This document shows, piece by piece, positions 22,663 through 35,274 of a stretch of DNA of 64,000 nucleotides; the first letter of the stretch is position 1, and each line of letters opens with the position of its first letter. Location: positions 10,093,258 through 10,157,257 of the forward strand of contig CM012955.1 in assembly GCA_000181795.3 (NCBI GenBank). The letters run 5' to 3'. Made by a program: the position numbers and the translations under genes. A model generated the notes under the pieces. The model saw only the letters and a list, made by a program, of their open reading frames with translations. It did no database searches and was not told the DNA's origin. This DNA comes from Trichinella spiralis. Lineage: Eukaryota > Nematoda > Enoplea > Trichinellida > Trichinellidae.

Positions 22663-24390
22663 TTTTTGCCAGCACTTCTACATGAACAACATCACATTCA
22701 GCAAACGACGCATATATATATATATGTATGTATATTTTTAGTACTTTAAAATTAATATCGTTAGTGATTTAATCTGTATTTGAAAAAATAAAACTTATGA
22801 AAAGTATTGAAAAGAAATATAATGTATACATGCATATCAGTGTTATGGTAAATGAAATAAGATCATCATTATGTATAATATTTTATTTAAAATGTAAGTA
22901 AAATTACGAATAAAGCATGGAAGTTCAAAATCTCATAATTCATAACATTTAACAAGTTCTTATTTGCATTAATTTTTCATACCGTTATTGATTTTCAAGT
23001 ATAATTTGATATGTAGATTGCACAGAAATGCTGCAATCACTTTTGTGGAAAAATAATCAAAAATACATTCACTGTATTATTAAAAATGATTTGTATATTT
23101 ATTAAAATGCTTTATGGTCACATAATATTAATTTTTTATTTTTATTTCAAAAACCCATCGAAAAGATTTCAAAATGAAGAAATTTGATAAACTACTGCTT
23201 TATTACTAATTTATTTCAAAAACTTTTTTCATTTTAATATTTACTTATTTCAAGATGCAAATCACAAATTTTGGCAACATGTACAAATGGAACCAATTTG
23301 CCACTGTAAAATCGATTCAATTAATGAATGACTGAAATGTGTACTTTTTGTTTGTTAACTTTCAAAGTGGCATTGTAGCAACAGTTTGCTTTTTTGGCGC
23401 TCAAGCTGGTATGTGAAACTTTTTGAAAAGTATCATAATTAATGCTAGAGCTAGTTTTATACGCGGAAATTTCAATTTTTACTGCTTCATTAGCGAACAA
23501 GAAAGCAATTTGAGCTAGGCTGAGAAAGAAACATTTAAAGTTGTATAATATTATCACAAATTTTGAAAAATTGCTCTTATTTCATTTAAAACTTGTGAAA
23601 TGCGCTGATTAATATGCATGTGATCAGTGTATGGACCTGATTTATTTCAACTGAATGCTTATCAAATTGATAAAGAAAGATAAATTATATCAAAATGATC
23701 AAAATGAAAAATGATATTCACATGTACAATTGTCTACTAATTAAGACGCTGAATTTTGTTTCAATTTCAATCGTCTTCTTCATAACAGTAGTTTTTGAGT
23801 TTTTTAATAAAAAAATTTTGCATAGAAGAGACATTTCCTCATTATCATTTGCTTGATTACAGTACACTTGCGAAATACCTTTATAGTTTTTCATCCACCA
23901 CGAGATAGATGATGAAAATTGAGCCGGAAAAAAATATACATTCATAATTTGACGCAGTTTGAAAGAAACATGCAAAAGGGGGAAAGTGTGATATTAATAA
24001 ATTTGGAAATATGCATGATTATAGAAATTTTTCGAGGTCGTTGAAGCAGTGCGATGCCTTAACCTTGGCCCGAGATGTTCTATTGTATGAAGATGCCGGT
24101 GTCCTTTTGTGCTTGACCTCTGTGGACTCGGAACATGTAGGAATTCAATCTACATCATTTGAACGAAACCTGTTTATACTGCAAACATTGTCAGTCATCT
24201 CTTTTAACTTGTCGAAGATGGCAAGTGAAAAATGGAAAACATTCAGGTTTTTTAGCCATGGCAAGTTCAGACTGTTTAAAGCGTGCTTCCCTTTCCCATA
24301 GCACATAAGACAGTTTAGCAGAATATTGTATTACTTGTTTGTTTGTTCATTTGTTGCTGGAGTCGGCTGTTTATTTTAAAAAAATAAAAG
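22663..24390. other. Intergenic, mostly AT-rich, with one GC-shifted island
   Basis: No confident gene. Bases about 24030-24260 are clearly more GC-rich than the flanks and are open on the plus strand (24011-24301, 96 codons), but I recognise no motif in that frame. It could be a remnant of a repeat, a noncoding RNA or an orphan exon. Confidence 0.45.
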
Positions 24391-26346
24391 ATGACCACCG
24401 GACGAGATCCGATACAAATATCCACTGTACATACAATGCAGTATTTTTTTGTTAATCTATTCTGTTCTCTCATGTCTGCCACTGTGCACAATGCGATGCA
24501 ATTTTTGAGCAATTTCACTTTTTGGCATTTTCATTTCATGCATTACGCGTTCACATTTCTCGGCATGCTTGTATTAGCACTGGTTGGGCGAATACCCAGG
24601 CAAGTGTTGCCATGGCGCCAGATGCTTCCGATAGCTTTAAGTCGATTGTTCAGTTCAATTGGTATCAACACAGTTGCCAGTGGTCATCTTGAAGGTGGAC
24701 TTTTCATTCTTCGTGGATTCGACTGCTGTATAACTGGCTTTGTATTGCTTGTCTGTAATCGGATGCTTGGAAGTCGACTGAAACGTACTCGACACCGTTA
24801 TTACATTGTAGTAAGTTTTTCTTTTTAATTTTTTCACTTAAAATTGTAATAATTATTGAACGTAATTATTTTCCTTTTTAAACGATTCCTTTCATTATCA
24901 CGTATGTGTTTAGGGAATTGCTGAATACGGACTTCTAGGATACGATTGCATGAAAACCTATCTTTCTTAATATAATAAAGATTTTAATCAATTACTAAAT
25001 CAAATTAAATTGGATTAGATAATATTCTATTAGGAAATTCTTTTGGGCAAATATGTTGAAAATTGTTACAAATGTCGTTGTCATATTTTTTGGACACATG
25101 TCAATGTTATGATGTCATTGGAAATCAAAATTTGATAAAACCTTTCAGCGATAAAATTTATATAATAAGAAATTGCTTTACAATCGTGAAAGGGAAATGA
25201 AATATGAAATTTCTGTTCTTATCTACAAATTTTGGGACAACAAAACACGACGATTTTTAAGATAAATGACAAACAACGTTGCGTTGTTTATGGGCAAAGT
25301 TAATGCACGTTTTAGATGCTGTTGAAATAACTTGTATTATTCAGGTTACTGAAAGCATTATCGCCTATATCATATTTAATGTCATCCGTCCTATATTTTT
25401 GCAATAACGAATGACATTTTAATATTAAAATTATTTCATCGATTCACTCAAATAATTGAACAATAAGAATATAAGGGAGAAAAATGACTTATTATTTATC
25501 ACTTTAATCTTTAATGTGTTACGTAATTCAGAGTTGAAAAAATGTTCCCCTTGTTAGCATGTAATTTCAAATTAAAAAATCTACAAAACCATCAAATGAT
25601 GTACGTAAGAATGTAATGATTTTTGTATTTCTTGTTCTAGATTCCAATAGCTATATTGTCTTCATTAAGTTGGTTTTATCCTACGTATTGGTATGTTCAT
25701 TTTCGTTGGATTCTTTTCATCCCGATGGCAGTAATTGCTGGCGGTTTTCACAATATTGTAAAAAATTGAACTTTATCATTTTACATTTAATATTCATATT
25801 AAATTAAATTAAATTAATATGTTAATATTTTAGCTTTCTTATAACCAGTATCAAAAGCTTGGAGTACCGTTCAGTGTATTTTTGATGAACATTTCCGCAT
25901 ATTCTGCTGCATTGTTATTCATTCCAATAGTGGTGAATAAAATTTTCTGTTTCGACTGTGCTCTTGAATCAGAAAACGACGGAATGGAATTTCAACTTGC
26001 CGATTACGTATGTGAAAAGAAATTAGCGCAATAATTTGTTTCTTTGTTTCAACTATAAATACAATTTATTTTCATGTTTTTCTAGGCATTGTTATTCGGT
26101 GGTATGGCGGCAATGTTTGGTTTAATCTTTACTCAATACATGTTGATGTGCCATTGCAATCCAATTGATTATTTAGTGTTTCGACATTTCAAATACACAC
26201 TAGCCGCTGTTGGGCAACAAGTGACACAAAATTTAATGCATTACAACTTTGTCAACATTTTTGCCCAGTTTTCTGCTCTATGTGGAAGTGTTTGGTATAC
26301 GATGAATTTTTGGAAAGAAGATTTGCTTGCCGAAATTCCGAAATAA
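24391..26346 (+). CDS. Multi-pass membrane protein, SLC35/TPT-transporter-like
   Basis: Four exons close in phase 0: 24391-24810, 25641-25757, 25834-26007 and 26086-26346, giving 323 residues, the usual size of nucleotide-sugar/triose-phosphate transporters. About eight to ten hydrophobic segments are visible, including HYAFTFLGMLVLALV, an amphipathic stretch around residues 71-110 (LPWRQMLPIALSRLF then GINTVASGHLEGG) that aligns loosely with the TM3-TM4 region of SLC35 proteins, and C-terminal segments ALLFGGMAAMFGLIF and FVNIFAQFSALCGSVWY. The family assignment rests on length, topology and a weak pattern, so I give it as likely rather than certain; substrate is unknown, with Golgi or ER location expected if it is SLC35. 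A possible alternative terminal exon lies in intron 1. Confidence 0.6.
24914..24970 (+). other. Possible alternative terminal exon of the SLC35-like gene
   Basis: After an acceptor (TGTTTAG), 18 in-frame codons beginning GIAEYGLLGY run to TAA at 24970. Joined to exon 1 in phase 0 it would give a truncated isoform, 158 residues. It may equally be chance. Confidence 0.3.
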
Positions 26347-27790
26347 AAATAGAATCCATGAAAATTAAATTGCATCAATTTTTTTTGTTAATATTAAATA
26401 CCAGTTTTATACTTACTCTTAACAATTGAATTTTATTTTCAGGTGAAGAAAAATTTGATAAGAAAAACTAAAAAAGCAGAAAAATATATATATATTACGA
26501 AAATTTCAGTTGTTTTTGTTTAAAAATGTAATTTTTTGTTAAATCTAGTTTGCATTTCAGCTTAATTATGCAGATGAACTTTATTTTCTTACAGCATACC
26601 TGTAGGCTCGTGTACAGACACGTTCACACAAAATCACCCCTCCCCCTATGTAAAATGTTCAGAAATGTCCATAATCATATTTGGAACATTAATAAAAATT
26701 TCAAAATTTTGACAAAAAACGTTAGCTTGCATTTTAAACAGTTCAATAATAGGTAAAAAGGTTAAATAAAAATTACAAAAGCAAATTTACCTGAAGATCT
26801 TATCTACAGTATGTTAATGTGGATGTGAGTTACAAATGACAGGGTACATTATTTATATGCAGTACCGCTTTAGAATAACTTTATTTGAATGAAAATATTG
26901 CTTTTTATTCAATCTTTTTGAATTTAAAGTTTCGTTGTCTCTGTCAGAGCGGAAGTAAATTTGTAGTGCTTAAAATTGTTATACTGTAGAAGCTGTTGAT
27001 AACTTTTTCATAATTTATCATATAGATATTTAATCCAAAGCAGTATTGTTTGATATTTGTTTCTGTTTCTTTTATTATTTCTTTATTTATTTCTTTAACT
27101 TTGCTATCTAAGTAAAAACATTATTTTGGGCAAAAGTTACTTATTATAAATGCCCAAGTTTTATTCATTTATTCTGTTGTTAGCTTTAGTGCTTGAGCTT
27201 AATATTTTAGCCATGCCTAAAATAGTGTAGATTTTATCCATTTTTTTTTTGAAAAAAAAATAATACTTGTTTGCTGATCATCGTAGAAAGCAGTTACTGT
27301 AACGTTGATTTTGACGTTTAAAAATTTTTTTCCACTTTATGATGTTGTTAATATTTTGATTTGCTTTCAGTCAGTTAATTTTTGCTTTATATTTTGATGA
27401 ATTTTTAATTATTGGAATGCAATTGTTCCATTGTAAGATTAACAAATATTGATAATTGTCAATTGCAGTTTACGATTCTTTTCGTTTCAAACATAAGTGT
27501 GCATGAATTATTTAATTAAGCCAAAATTGGTTTGTTTTTAAATTGTATTTTGAATTTGAGTGAAAATTTAACAAAGTAGAAGAAAAGGATATTTAATTTT
27601 AACGTGTAAAAAATTGAATTTCATTTGAAAATAACTTTCCAATGGTTTGTCTGCTGCTGACGATGAACATGTTGTCAAAGTTTGTTTTATCAAATGTTAA
27701 TTATTTTTCAAATGGCTAAAATTAATATTAACCGTAGTCAGTGCTGTTCTTAGCGAAAAGATGAATTTTATTGAATTCTTATTTTCAGTT
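26347..27790. other. Intergenic between the SLC35-like gene and GANP
   Basis: Very AT-rich; no exon supported. A splice acceptor-like ATTTTCAG ends at 27788, two bases before the GANP start codon. Confidence 0.5.
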
Positions 27791-30700
27791 ATGGACGGCG
27801 TTCAGAACAGGAATAAACGCTTTTCATTGTTTAAGAACGTGGGTCATCCTGTACCTATAAATGTGAAAATTCGCCGGAAAACAGGTATAATTGCGTTTTC
27901 TTTAACAAAAAAAGATATATATATATATATATTTATTTTTGTTTTCTTTTTCTAGTTAGGAAGTTGGCAAACATGCGTCATTTTGTCGGTTTCAGTTTCA
28001 TGGACCGTTATAAAATTTTGGAATCAAGGGATTTCAATTTGCGTCAAGGTGATTTTTTTTGCAATTTTTAATGTAGAATTGTTAGGAAAAAGGTTTTTGA
28101 TCATTAAATTCTACAAGAAGAAACATATCTGTCTGTTGTTTATTTCAATAGGAATAATCAAGGAGAATAATGCTAAAGAGGCGAAGCAGGTGGTCGGCTT
28201 TTGCTTTGAGATGTGCCCTGAAAAAGAGCGCTATCGACGGTTATATCAGTCAGTAGTTCCTATATATGAAATGGGAAAGTTTTGGCAAAACGACGCTGAC
28301 GATAACGTTGATCACGTGCACATGGTTAAAGAATACGTCAGATCATCGGCAGATCAGGTAAAAATTTACGAGTAATTGATTAGTTGTTTTGCAAAATTGA
28401 TTTAAATTTCCCATTCTGCTGCGGCAAATATTAGAATTTGGTAAAAATTTGCATGTGATTTTTTTTAATGAAAAAGTATCGATCCCGTAATTATTTTTTT
28501 ATAATTATAGTTCAAATTGTGAATTTGAATTTCAGCCTGAGCCTCTTCCGCATGAATTGCGACCTCCGCATATTTTGTCGTTGACAATGGGTTACTTGAT
28601 TCAAAATATTGTTGTCAGGGAGCCCCACATAAAAAAGCATCTCTCATCTTGGTATTATTTTTTGACCAACAGAATGCACGCGATTAGAAAGGTATTTACG
28701 AGTGAAAAATTATATCAAATAAATAAATAGATCTGTTTTTGAAATTATTAACCTTACTTTTTGATAAGGATATAACTCAACAAATGCTTTGCGATACAAC
28801 GACTGCGTCCATATTGGAGAAATGTGTTCGTTTTTACATTTACGGCACGTATCGACTTCGTTGTCTACCTAGGTCGCTGTTCGACCAGCAGCTTAATTTG
28901 AGTATTAATTATTATTATTAATTTTTTCTTTTCGTTCTCTGTTTCCAGACATATTATCACGTTTGAGAAAATTTTCAGATGAGTTGGGTCACTGTTTGGC
29001 GTCACTTCTGATGATGTATCAAGATTTGAAAAAATGTCGTGAAACGAGTCCGAATCAACTGGAATTCTTTGTCTACAATATGATTTACAGAATGAATGAT
29101 GCGGATATGCTTGGGTAATTGCAAGCGAGGGCGATGGGGAAAGTTTCTGATTGTTTAATTAATTGACTGTTTTTATTCTTTTTCTATCCAAATGTGTAGA
29201 TTGGTTTGTCGCTATGATGAAAATTTGTCCGACAACCCACGAGTGTCTTTTATTCTGCAATTGCACAAGTATTTCCAGCAAGGCAATTATGTCCAATTTT
29301 TCAAAGCTTACAAAGAATCCGCTACATTTCTCGAAGCTTGCCTTTTGTCACGCTTTGTAATGGAATTTCGTATTTCTTCTGTCAATGCTATTCGGCGAGC
29401 GCACAGGATGCACAGGACGACGGTGTGGAAGAAAAATAATTTAAAAAAAAATTAATTTAAAATTATTTTTAATTTAGGTGAAGATCAGTTCGGTCACAGA
29501 TTGGCTTTGTTTTGACAGCGACAAAGAGGCAGAAGCTTTCTTAGCTCATTTCGGAGTCATTCCCTATCCCGATCAACCGGATATGGTGAATTTCAATCCA
29601 AAAGATTTCCAGCCTATGCCAAATAGTTTGAAAACGTGGTGGCCAAAATTGAATTTTGTGAAAACTAAATTGACGAAGGCATTAGCTGAGGTATTTTATT
29701 ATATAAATTACTAATTTTGATTTTTTCAAACACTTCTTTTTTTTCTCGCCGTACAGCAACAGTACTGTTTGTTGTGGCACTGGTTCAGTTGTAAACTGTT
29801 CGAGTGAAACTATTAATTAGATTAATTTGTAAATGTGAAAAATATTTTCAGATTGTAAATGGTGGACCTATTAAGTCAGAGGCAGTTTTACCAGTACCGT
29901 GTGACAGTTTTGATAATTATTCTCGGTATACACGTGACCCTGTTCTGGATATATATTTTGGGAAAAAAGTTGTCACTTATGAGCAGTTACATGGCCGTGC
30001 TCCCCGTGAACAACTATCTGTCCATCAAGTATATTTTAGTTTTTAATGAATTGAATGAATGTGGCCATTAGTTAGCATTTCATTTCTATTCAGTCATCAT
30101 CGGTGGATGCGATGCAATATGATGATGAAGAGGACGAACCGCCGTTGCCTGCATTTTTTAAAAATATTTGTTTCATATATGAAAAGTATAGAATGATTCT
30201 TATTTTTTTAAATCACGTAATCAGTATATGTTGAAAGTAAAATTAAAACTGTATTTTAGAGATATTCCACGGCGGGTTGCGCCGATGAAGGAATCAAGAA
30301 GCTGTTTTCTAGGGGCTGCGGCAGATTTAAAGTTTAGACGGAATTCATTTCCGTTTGGTAGAGCGAAAGCCCGTGGATTGCAATATAAACGAAGTTCATA
30401 TGTTCCACAAGTGAAATATCCATCTGCACAACATATGCATCAGCGTCGAGGAACATTAAATAACGTACGGCGAGGTCGTGCTGGTCTGTGCAGGTCGAAT
30501 ATGGCAAATCGAGGCAATATCAGACCGCCGTACAGAGGTAGTAACTACCGCAGAAATGTGTCAGACAGATATCATTATTTTAAAAGTCCAACTCGAACAC
30601 GAGCACAGCCTTGTTTGACTTACAGAATGAGCAGAAGTGGTCTGAGAGGGACGAATTCTTATCAGAGAGGAGCACTGAAAGAAACTAAACGACCAATGGG

Positions 30701-33700
30701 ACTAGAAGTTCAAGAAAATTTACTAAATAACCAGCAGACCTATTTGGCGAAAAATACATTACAAAATGATGTGAATAATTTAAAAACTGTTTGCACGGAT
30801 AATTTTTTGGTGAAGCAGAAGTTGCAAACGGAGCACGTGCAACAGGAAACAGTGCAGTATGCGAACGCAGCAACTACATTTGGAGGGCAGGTCTTTGAAA
30901 AGCCGCTGCCCACAGCTGCTCCAGCAAATATATCAGTTCCACAGATTGGTTCATCATTGTTCAACGTAGAAAACTTGGAGCAAAATGTTGAAGGGATTAA
31001 ATTTGAAACGAACAGGGGAATTGTTTTTCCCGCGACTGCTACTTTTAACGCAGCAGCAGAAACGGAGTCAGCTGAAAAGCAAATATTGTCCGAAGCAGCT
31101 ATTGTAGATGGGACAAGTGGGAATGATGCGCAGGCGATGGAACAAGATTGCCTGGTAGAATCGTTTGCGGAAGAATGCAAACAAATACAACCAGCCGAAT
31201 TAGGAATTACATCCGAAATATTTTCAACTCAGGTGACAACACCATCGACAGCTGTAACAAGTAGCAGCAATTTTGCATCATGGATTGGTTTTCCTGTGGT
31301 CAGTGTTCAAGAAGAAACGTTGGGGATGAGCAGTCAGGCAGAACAGACCATAACGAACAGTGGAACCTCTTTCCCGACAGGTGGTTTATTTAATGTGGCC
31401 GCTTCGGATGCGACATTGCCATTCAACGCAGCATCGGCTTTCGTGCAAACGACCGAGGCAAATTCATCCACTCCGTGGCTGAATTTTTCGTTTGCAAATG
31501 TGACAAAGCGTCAAGAAGAAGCCAAAGAAAAGGAATTTCAAGCGGAGAAGGGAACTTCGCTAACGTGGGGTTCACTGTTCGATGAGAATTTTGGAACTGA
31601 ATCAAAGATGAAGGAGCAAGAACAGCAATTGTTCACTATTTCAACGACTCAAGGGGCGGAACTGGCCACTGCGGTGGATACTTCGGTTCCGTTGACTGAC
31701 TTTTCGTCGGAAGCAAAGCGAAATGAAACTACTGACAACAGCGGAAAGTTTGGTCAGGAGGAGAAGAATATTTTTTTTCCAGTGGTCTCTTTGTCGAATT
31801 ATTGTGAACAGATGGAACCAGTGGCATCCGAAGTAACAGCTGTAACTGAGACAGTATTGCCTGCTGTAGCAGCGCCCGCAGTTTCATGGTCTGGGTTTTT
31901 ATCGTCAAGTGTAACAACGCAGCAAGAAGAAGCCCAAGAAATGGACTTGGAAGCGCACAAGGGAACATTGTTTCCAGGTGGACAGTTTGCAAACGTGCAG
32001 AATTTTCAGATGCAGCCATTAGAATTTGCGCCGTCTGCAATTTCATTTCCGAATATGGCCACCAATACGTATGCTTCATTTGCTAATTTTTCCCAGTCGA
32101 CGACGAATAGTGAAGTTGCAGCGAATGGACCGGAATTGCAAAAGGGGGCATTTTTTTCTTTTGGTTCCCATGTAGTCGATGAGCAGAAACCGTTGTTGTT
32201 TGAAAGTTTTACTCCACAAATTCCAGAAACACCCACATCGACCGTTGTGAACCTTCAGTCGTCTTGGATTGATCTGTTGAAAAATTTTGAACGAAAAACA
32301 GAATCTCCAATGGAAGCTGAAATGATAGACTTGACTGGAAGCGATTCTTCTCAGCAGATTTCAGAAATGGCGATGCCGGCAGTTGTCGAACCCGCCGCAC
32401 CGCTGGATCAGCCGTTGCCTGATGAAGTGGAGATGTTGACGGATGGGTCGATAGAAGCACAGGTTGAAGAAGAAGAAGCACAGGTTGAAGAAGAAGAAGT
32501 AGAAGTAGAAGTAGAAGTAGAAGAAGAAGAAGAAGAGGTAGCTCAACCGATGATTGAAACTGCTGATTCAGTGGTGTTGGAGCGGGATGTGAACGCTGCT
32601 CCGACAAACCAAGAGACCTGCATCGCGAATTGGCAAACAACCACAGATTCTACCGAAGCACCAGAGCAAACCAGTGAGCAAACATCTTGTCCATTTTCGA
32701 CGGAATTAGCGGCAGAAATGCCTTCCATTGTTGTACCTTCGATTGTCTTCGAGACGACCGCAACTGAAACTGCTTATGAGCCACTGCGGAAACAGATGAA
32801 GATTGTTTCTGCTGATTTTGCCCAACATCAGTCATCGCCTGGTCGTCAGCTGGACGATCATCATTCAGCTGTTGCCGATGCTGCTGGAATTTTACCTTCT
32901 GATCATTCTTTGAATTTATCGGACATATTTGCACAGGATCATGAATTGTCACGACGTTCATTCGATGTCAGTAGTGAAATGTTGGAAACAGAATCGTCGA
33001 TGCAACGAAAGATGCGCTGTGTGGGTGCTTATCGTCGAATCAGGGATCTTTTTTTGGCAAAAGAGCTGATGGAAATTGCCGTCGATAATTTGATCAGTCG
33101 TACTGTTGATCAGGTTGTTAGGTGAGATTAATTTTTTTACTCGAAATTCAAACTTTACAATTTGTAGCATATTTTTCGAACGATTGTGTCAATTATTGTA
33201 TTGAAAATTTAATTAAGCGTACAATTTTGATCGTATTATTTGACCGGTTGTTTGATTTTTTTTTCCAGTGAGCTTTGTGAAGAGACAATTGGCGCGCTAA
33301 AACAGATGATAATTTGTCGTTGTTTGGCCGACATACTGAACTGTTCTTATTTGAGAAATGCCGTTCGAAAGATCTGTCACCAAGTGATACTTGAAGAGCA
33401 GAAGAAAATGGAAGAAATTTCAAAAAATTCCAAAACGAAAACTATCCAATTGATGCGCAAGTATTTCGAAATTTGGTATTCGATCACGAAAACATCCCGC
33501 GCAAGGAAATATTTTGCGGCGTTGCCATTATTCGATTCTGTTGAAACGTCCCAGATCAGCAGGGGTCGTCGGTCGACGTCGTTGTTGTCGTTGATTGATA
33601 CAGGCGAAGATGAAGCATCCGATGGAAGAAGCAGTTGCTCTGACGACACGGTGATGGAAACGAAGTTGAACAGCAATGTTTTGGAGTCGTGGCATGCGCT

Positions 33701-35274
33701 CGACTGGCCCGGCTTGATCAGGAAATGGGCCGCCGGATCCAGCGGCTACAAAGTGAGCGTCAATTTGAAAACTCGTATCCGTCTGCTGAGGTGTGGCTTG
33801 TTTGTGGATCCGACGTTGGCTGCAACGACGCGCGAGTGGATTCGGCTTCAGTTCGGCTTGTTGGCTGTGCGCAGCAAAACTTGGACCCTGCCGCCTTCTG
33901 ATGGCAATCTGGATCTGTTGTGCTTGAAAAATACACTGATCCGTGAAGATGCGCCGATGTCAGTGATCAAACATTTGGACTGGCTGATGATTGCTTGGAA
34001 TGCAAGCGCCAGTTTGGCTGAGGTTGATTTTTCTGTTTGTTTGTTTATTTATTTGTTTTATTCGGTATTTTTTTTGTTATATATATATATAGAATCATAC
34101 GATAGACATTAGTGAATTGTGTTCAACAACACGCTACCTTGGGCTGCTGGTGTTTGTCAGACTTGCCAAATCGGACCATTATTCCGAAAGCGAAATTGCC
34201 AAAATGCTGAAATTGGACGTTCTAGTCAGCACGGGCTGCATCGCTAAATACGTTGTAATCATGTGGCCTTACGAGAACGTCTTTGTCGGAGCAAAAGAGA
34301 AGGTTTTTCTTTTCTCGTTTAGATTCTATTTTAATTATAATAATGACGGGAAGGGATGGATAACAAATAGATGGATAACAAGAAAAATGACCTCTCCTAT
34401 TGACATTTTTTGAAACCAATGTTGGGAAAGTGTTTCACTTAAGGGCATTTTATAAAAATAGCCGAATGTTATTTAATATTTGTATATAAATAAATGATGA
34501 TTAATTTTTTTTTATAACACTTTTTCAGAGAAACAAATTGATCAAGTGCTCTTCACTTATTAGAGTTTATTTTTAGCTTCAAAATGCCATAGAATTGGTA
34601 ATTGAGGGTAATGTGAATTTTCGATCTTTGAACTTCCGACCAATTGGACAATACATTTGTCATTATTTTTCCGAACGTTACGATAAGATTCTGTGGAAAT
34701 GCTTAAAATCTATGGTAATTGTATTATCGAAAATTTTTTTGTTGTTCTTGAAAACAGCAGACCGGATCATTTCGTTTATTTATTTATTGAAGACACGTGA
34801 TGAAGCGAATGAAATGCACAAAGATGCCGTTGCAGATATTCGTTGTTCAGCGCAAGTTGTCGATCCGCGTGAATATGTGGAAGAGGAATTTTTGAAATTG
34901 TTGGGTTAGATGAGAACAAACTTTGTTGATTTATTCTATTCTTGCAACGTATTTCATTTCAGGATATCCGATGAGCTGTTTTTGTTCGCCTGACGATTTT
35001 TACAAACTTTTAGACGAAATTGGTGCCATCAACTTGCCATCCCAATCTGACAGCTCAAAGTTTGTTATTTTTTTCCACTGTGCTTCGTGTATAGATTGAA
35101 ATTTTGATTTTTTCCAGTTCAATGTCGATTACCGAAGCGGTTCAGTATTTTTTTACCTCAATTACGGATCGAATTCTGGTGATCCGGGTAAATGATGATA
35201 ATTTTAGAAAAATTCATTTCATTTCTATATTTTTTTTTCAGTGTACCAACTTCATCTGTGTTGCAAATGAATAG
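27791..35274 (+). CDS. MCM3AP: Sac3/GANP mRNA-export scaffold (germinal-centre associated nuclear protein)
   Basis: Scaffold of the TREX-2 complex, which binds ENY2, centrin and PCID2 at the inner face of the nuclear pore and couples transcription to mRNA export. Seventeen exons: 27791-27884, 27956-28048, 28152-28357, 28536-28691, 28769-28901, 28949-29114, 29200-29422, 29478-29690, 29852-30028, 30094-30185, 30260-33121, 33269-34022, 34093-34302, 34577-34904, 34963-35059, 35118-35187 and 35242-35274; 1968 residues, close to human 1980. The Sac3 domain spans about residues 78-430, starting GFCFEMCPEKERYRR and including VKEYVRSSADQ and LPHELRPP. A long low-complexity region (about 640-1290) in exon 11 has degenerate aromatic repeats and a Glu/Val tract. 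The C-terminal 500 residues match the GANP/MCM3AP C-terminal region in position. The vertebrate N-terminal FG and RNA-binding parts are missing. Confidence 0.9.
31279..32210 (+). repeat. Degenerate tandem protein repeats in GANP exon 11
   Basis: Four related stretches start near 31281, 31476, 31886 and 32066. Each begins with an aromatic patch (SWIGF, PWLNFSF, SWSGF, SFANF) and most continue with a QEEA-type acidic stretch and a KGT-F-GG-F-NV patch. They resemble an FG-nucleoporin-like region in composition. Confidence 0.6.
32461..32538 (+). repeat. GAA/GTA trinucleotide repeat coding for Glu/Val
   Basis: GAAGAA and GAAGTA units in frame within GANP exon 11 code for a Glu/Val-rich acidic tract (about residues 1250-1278). 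Confidence 0.92.

Noticed and set aside
34713-34755. A possible 43-base intron inside GANP exon 14
   Set aside because: A GTAATT donor and an ACAG acceptor exist, but removing the segment breaks the phase while reading through keeps one frame.
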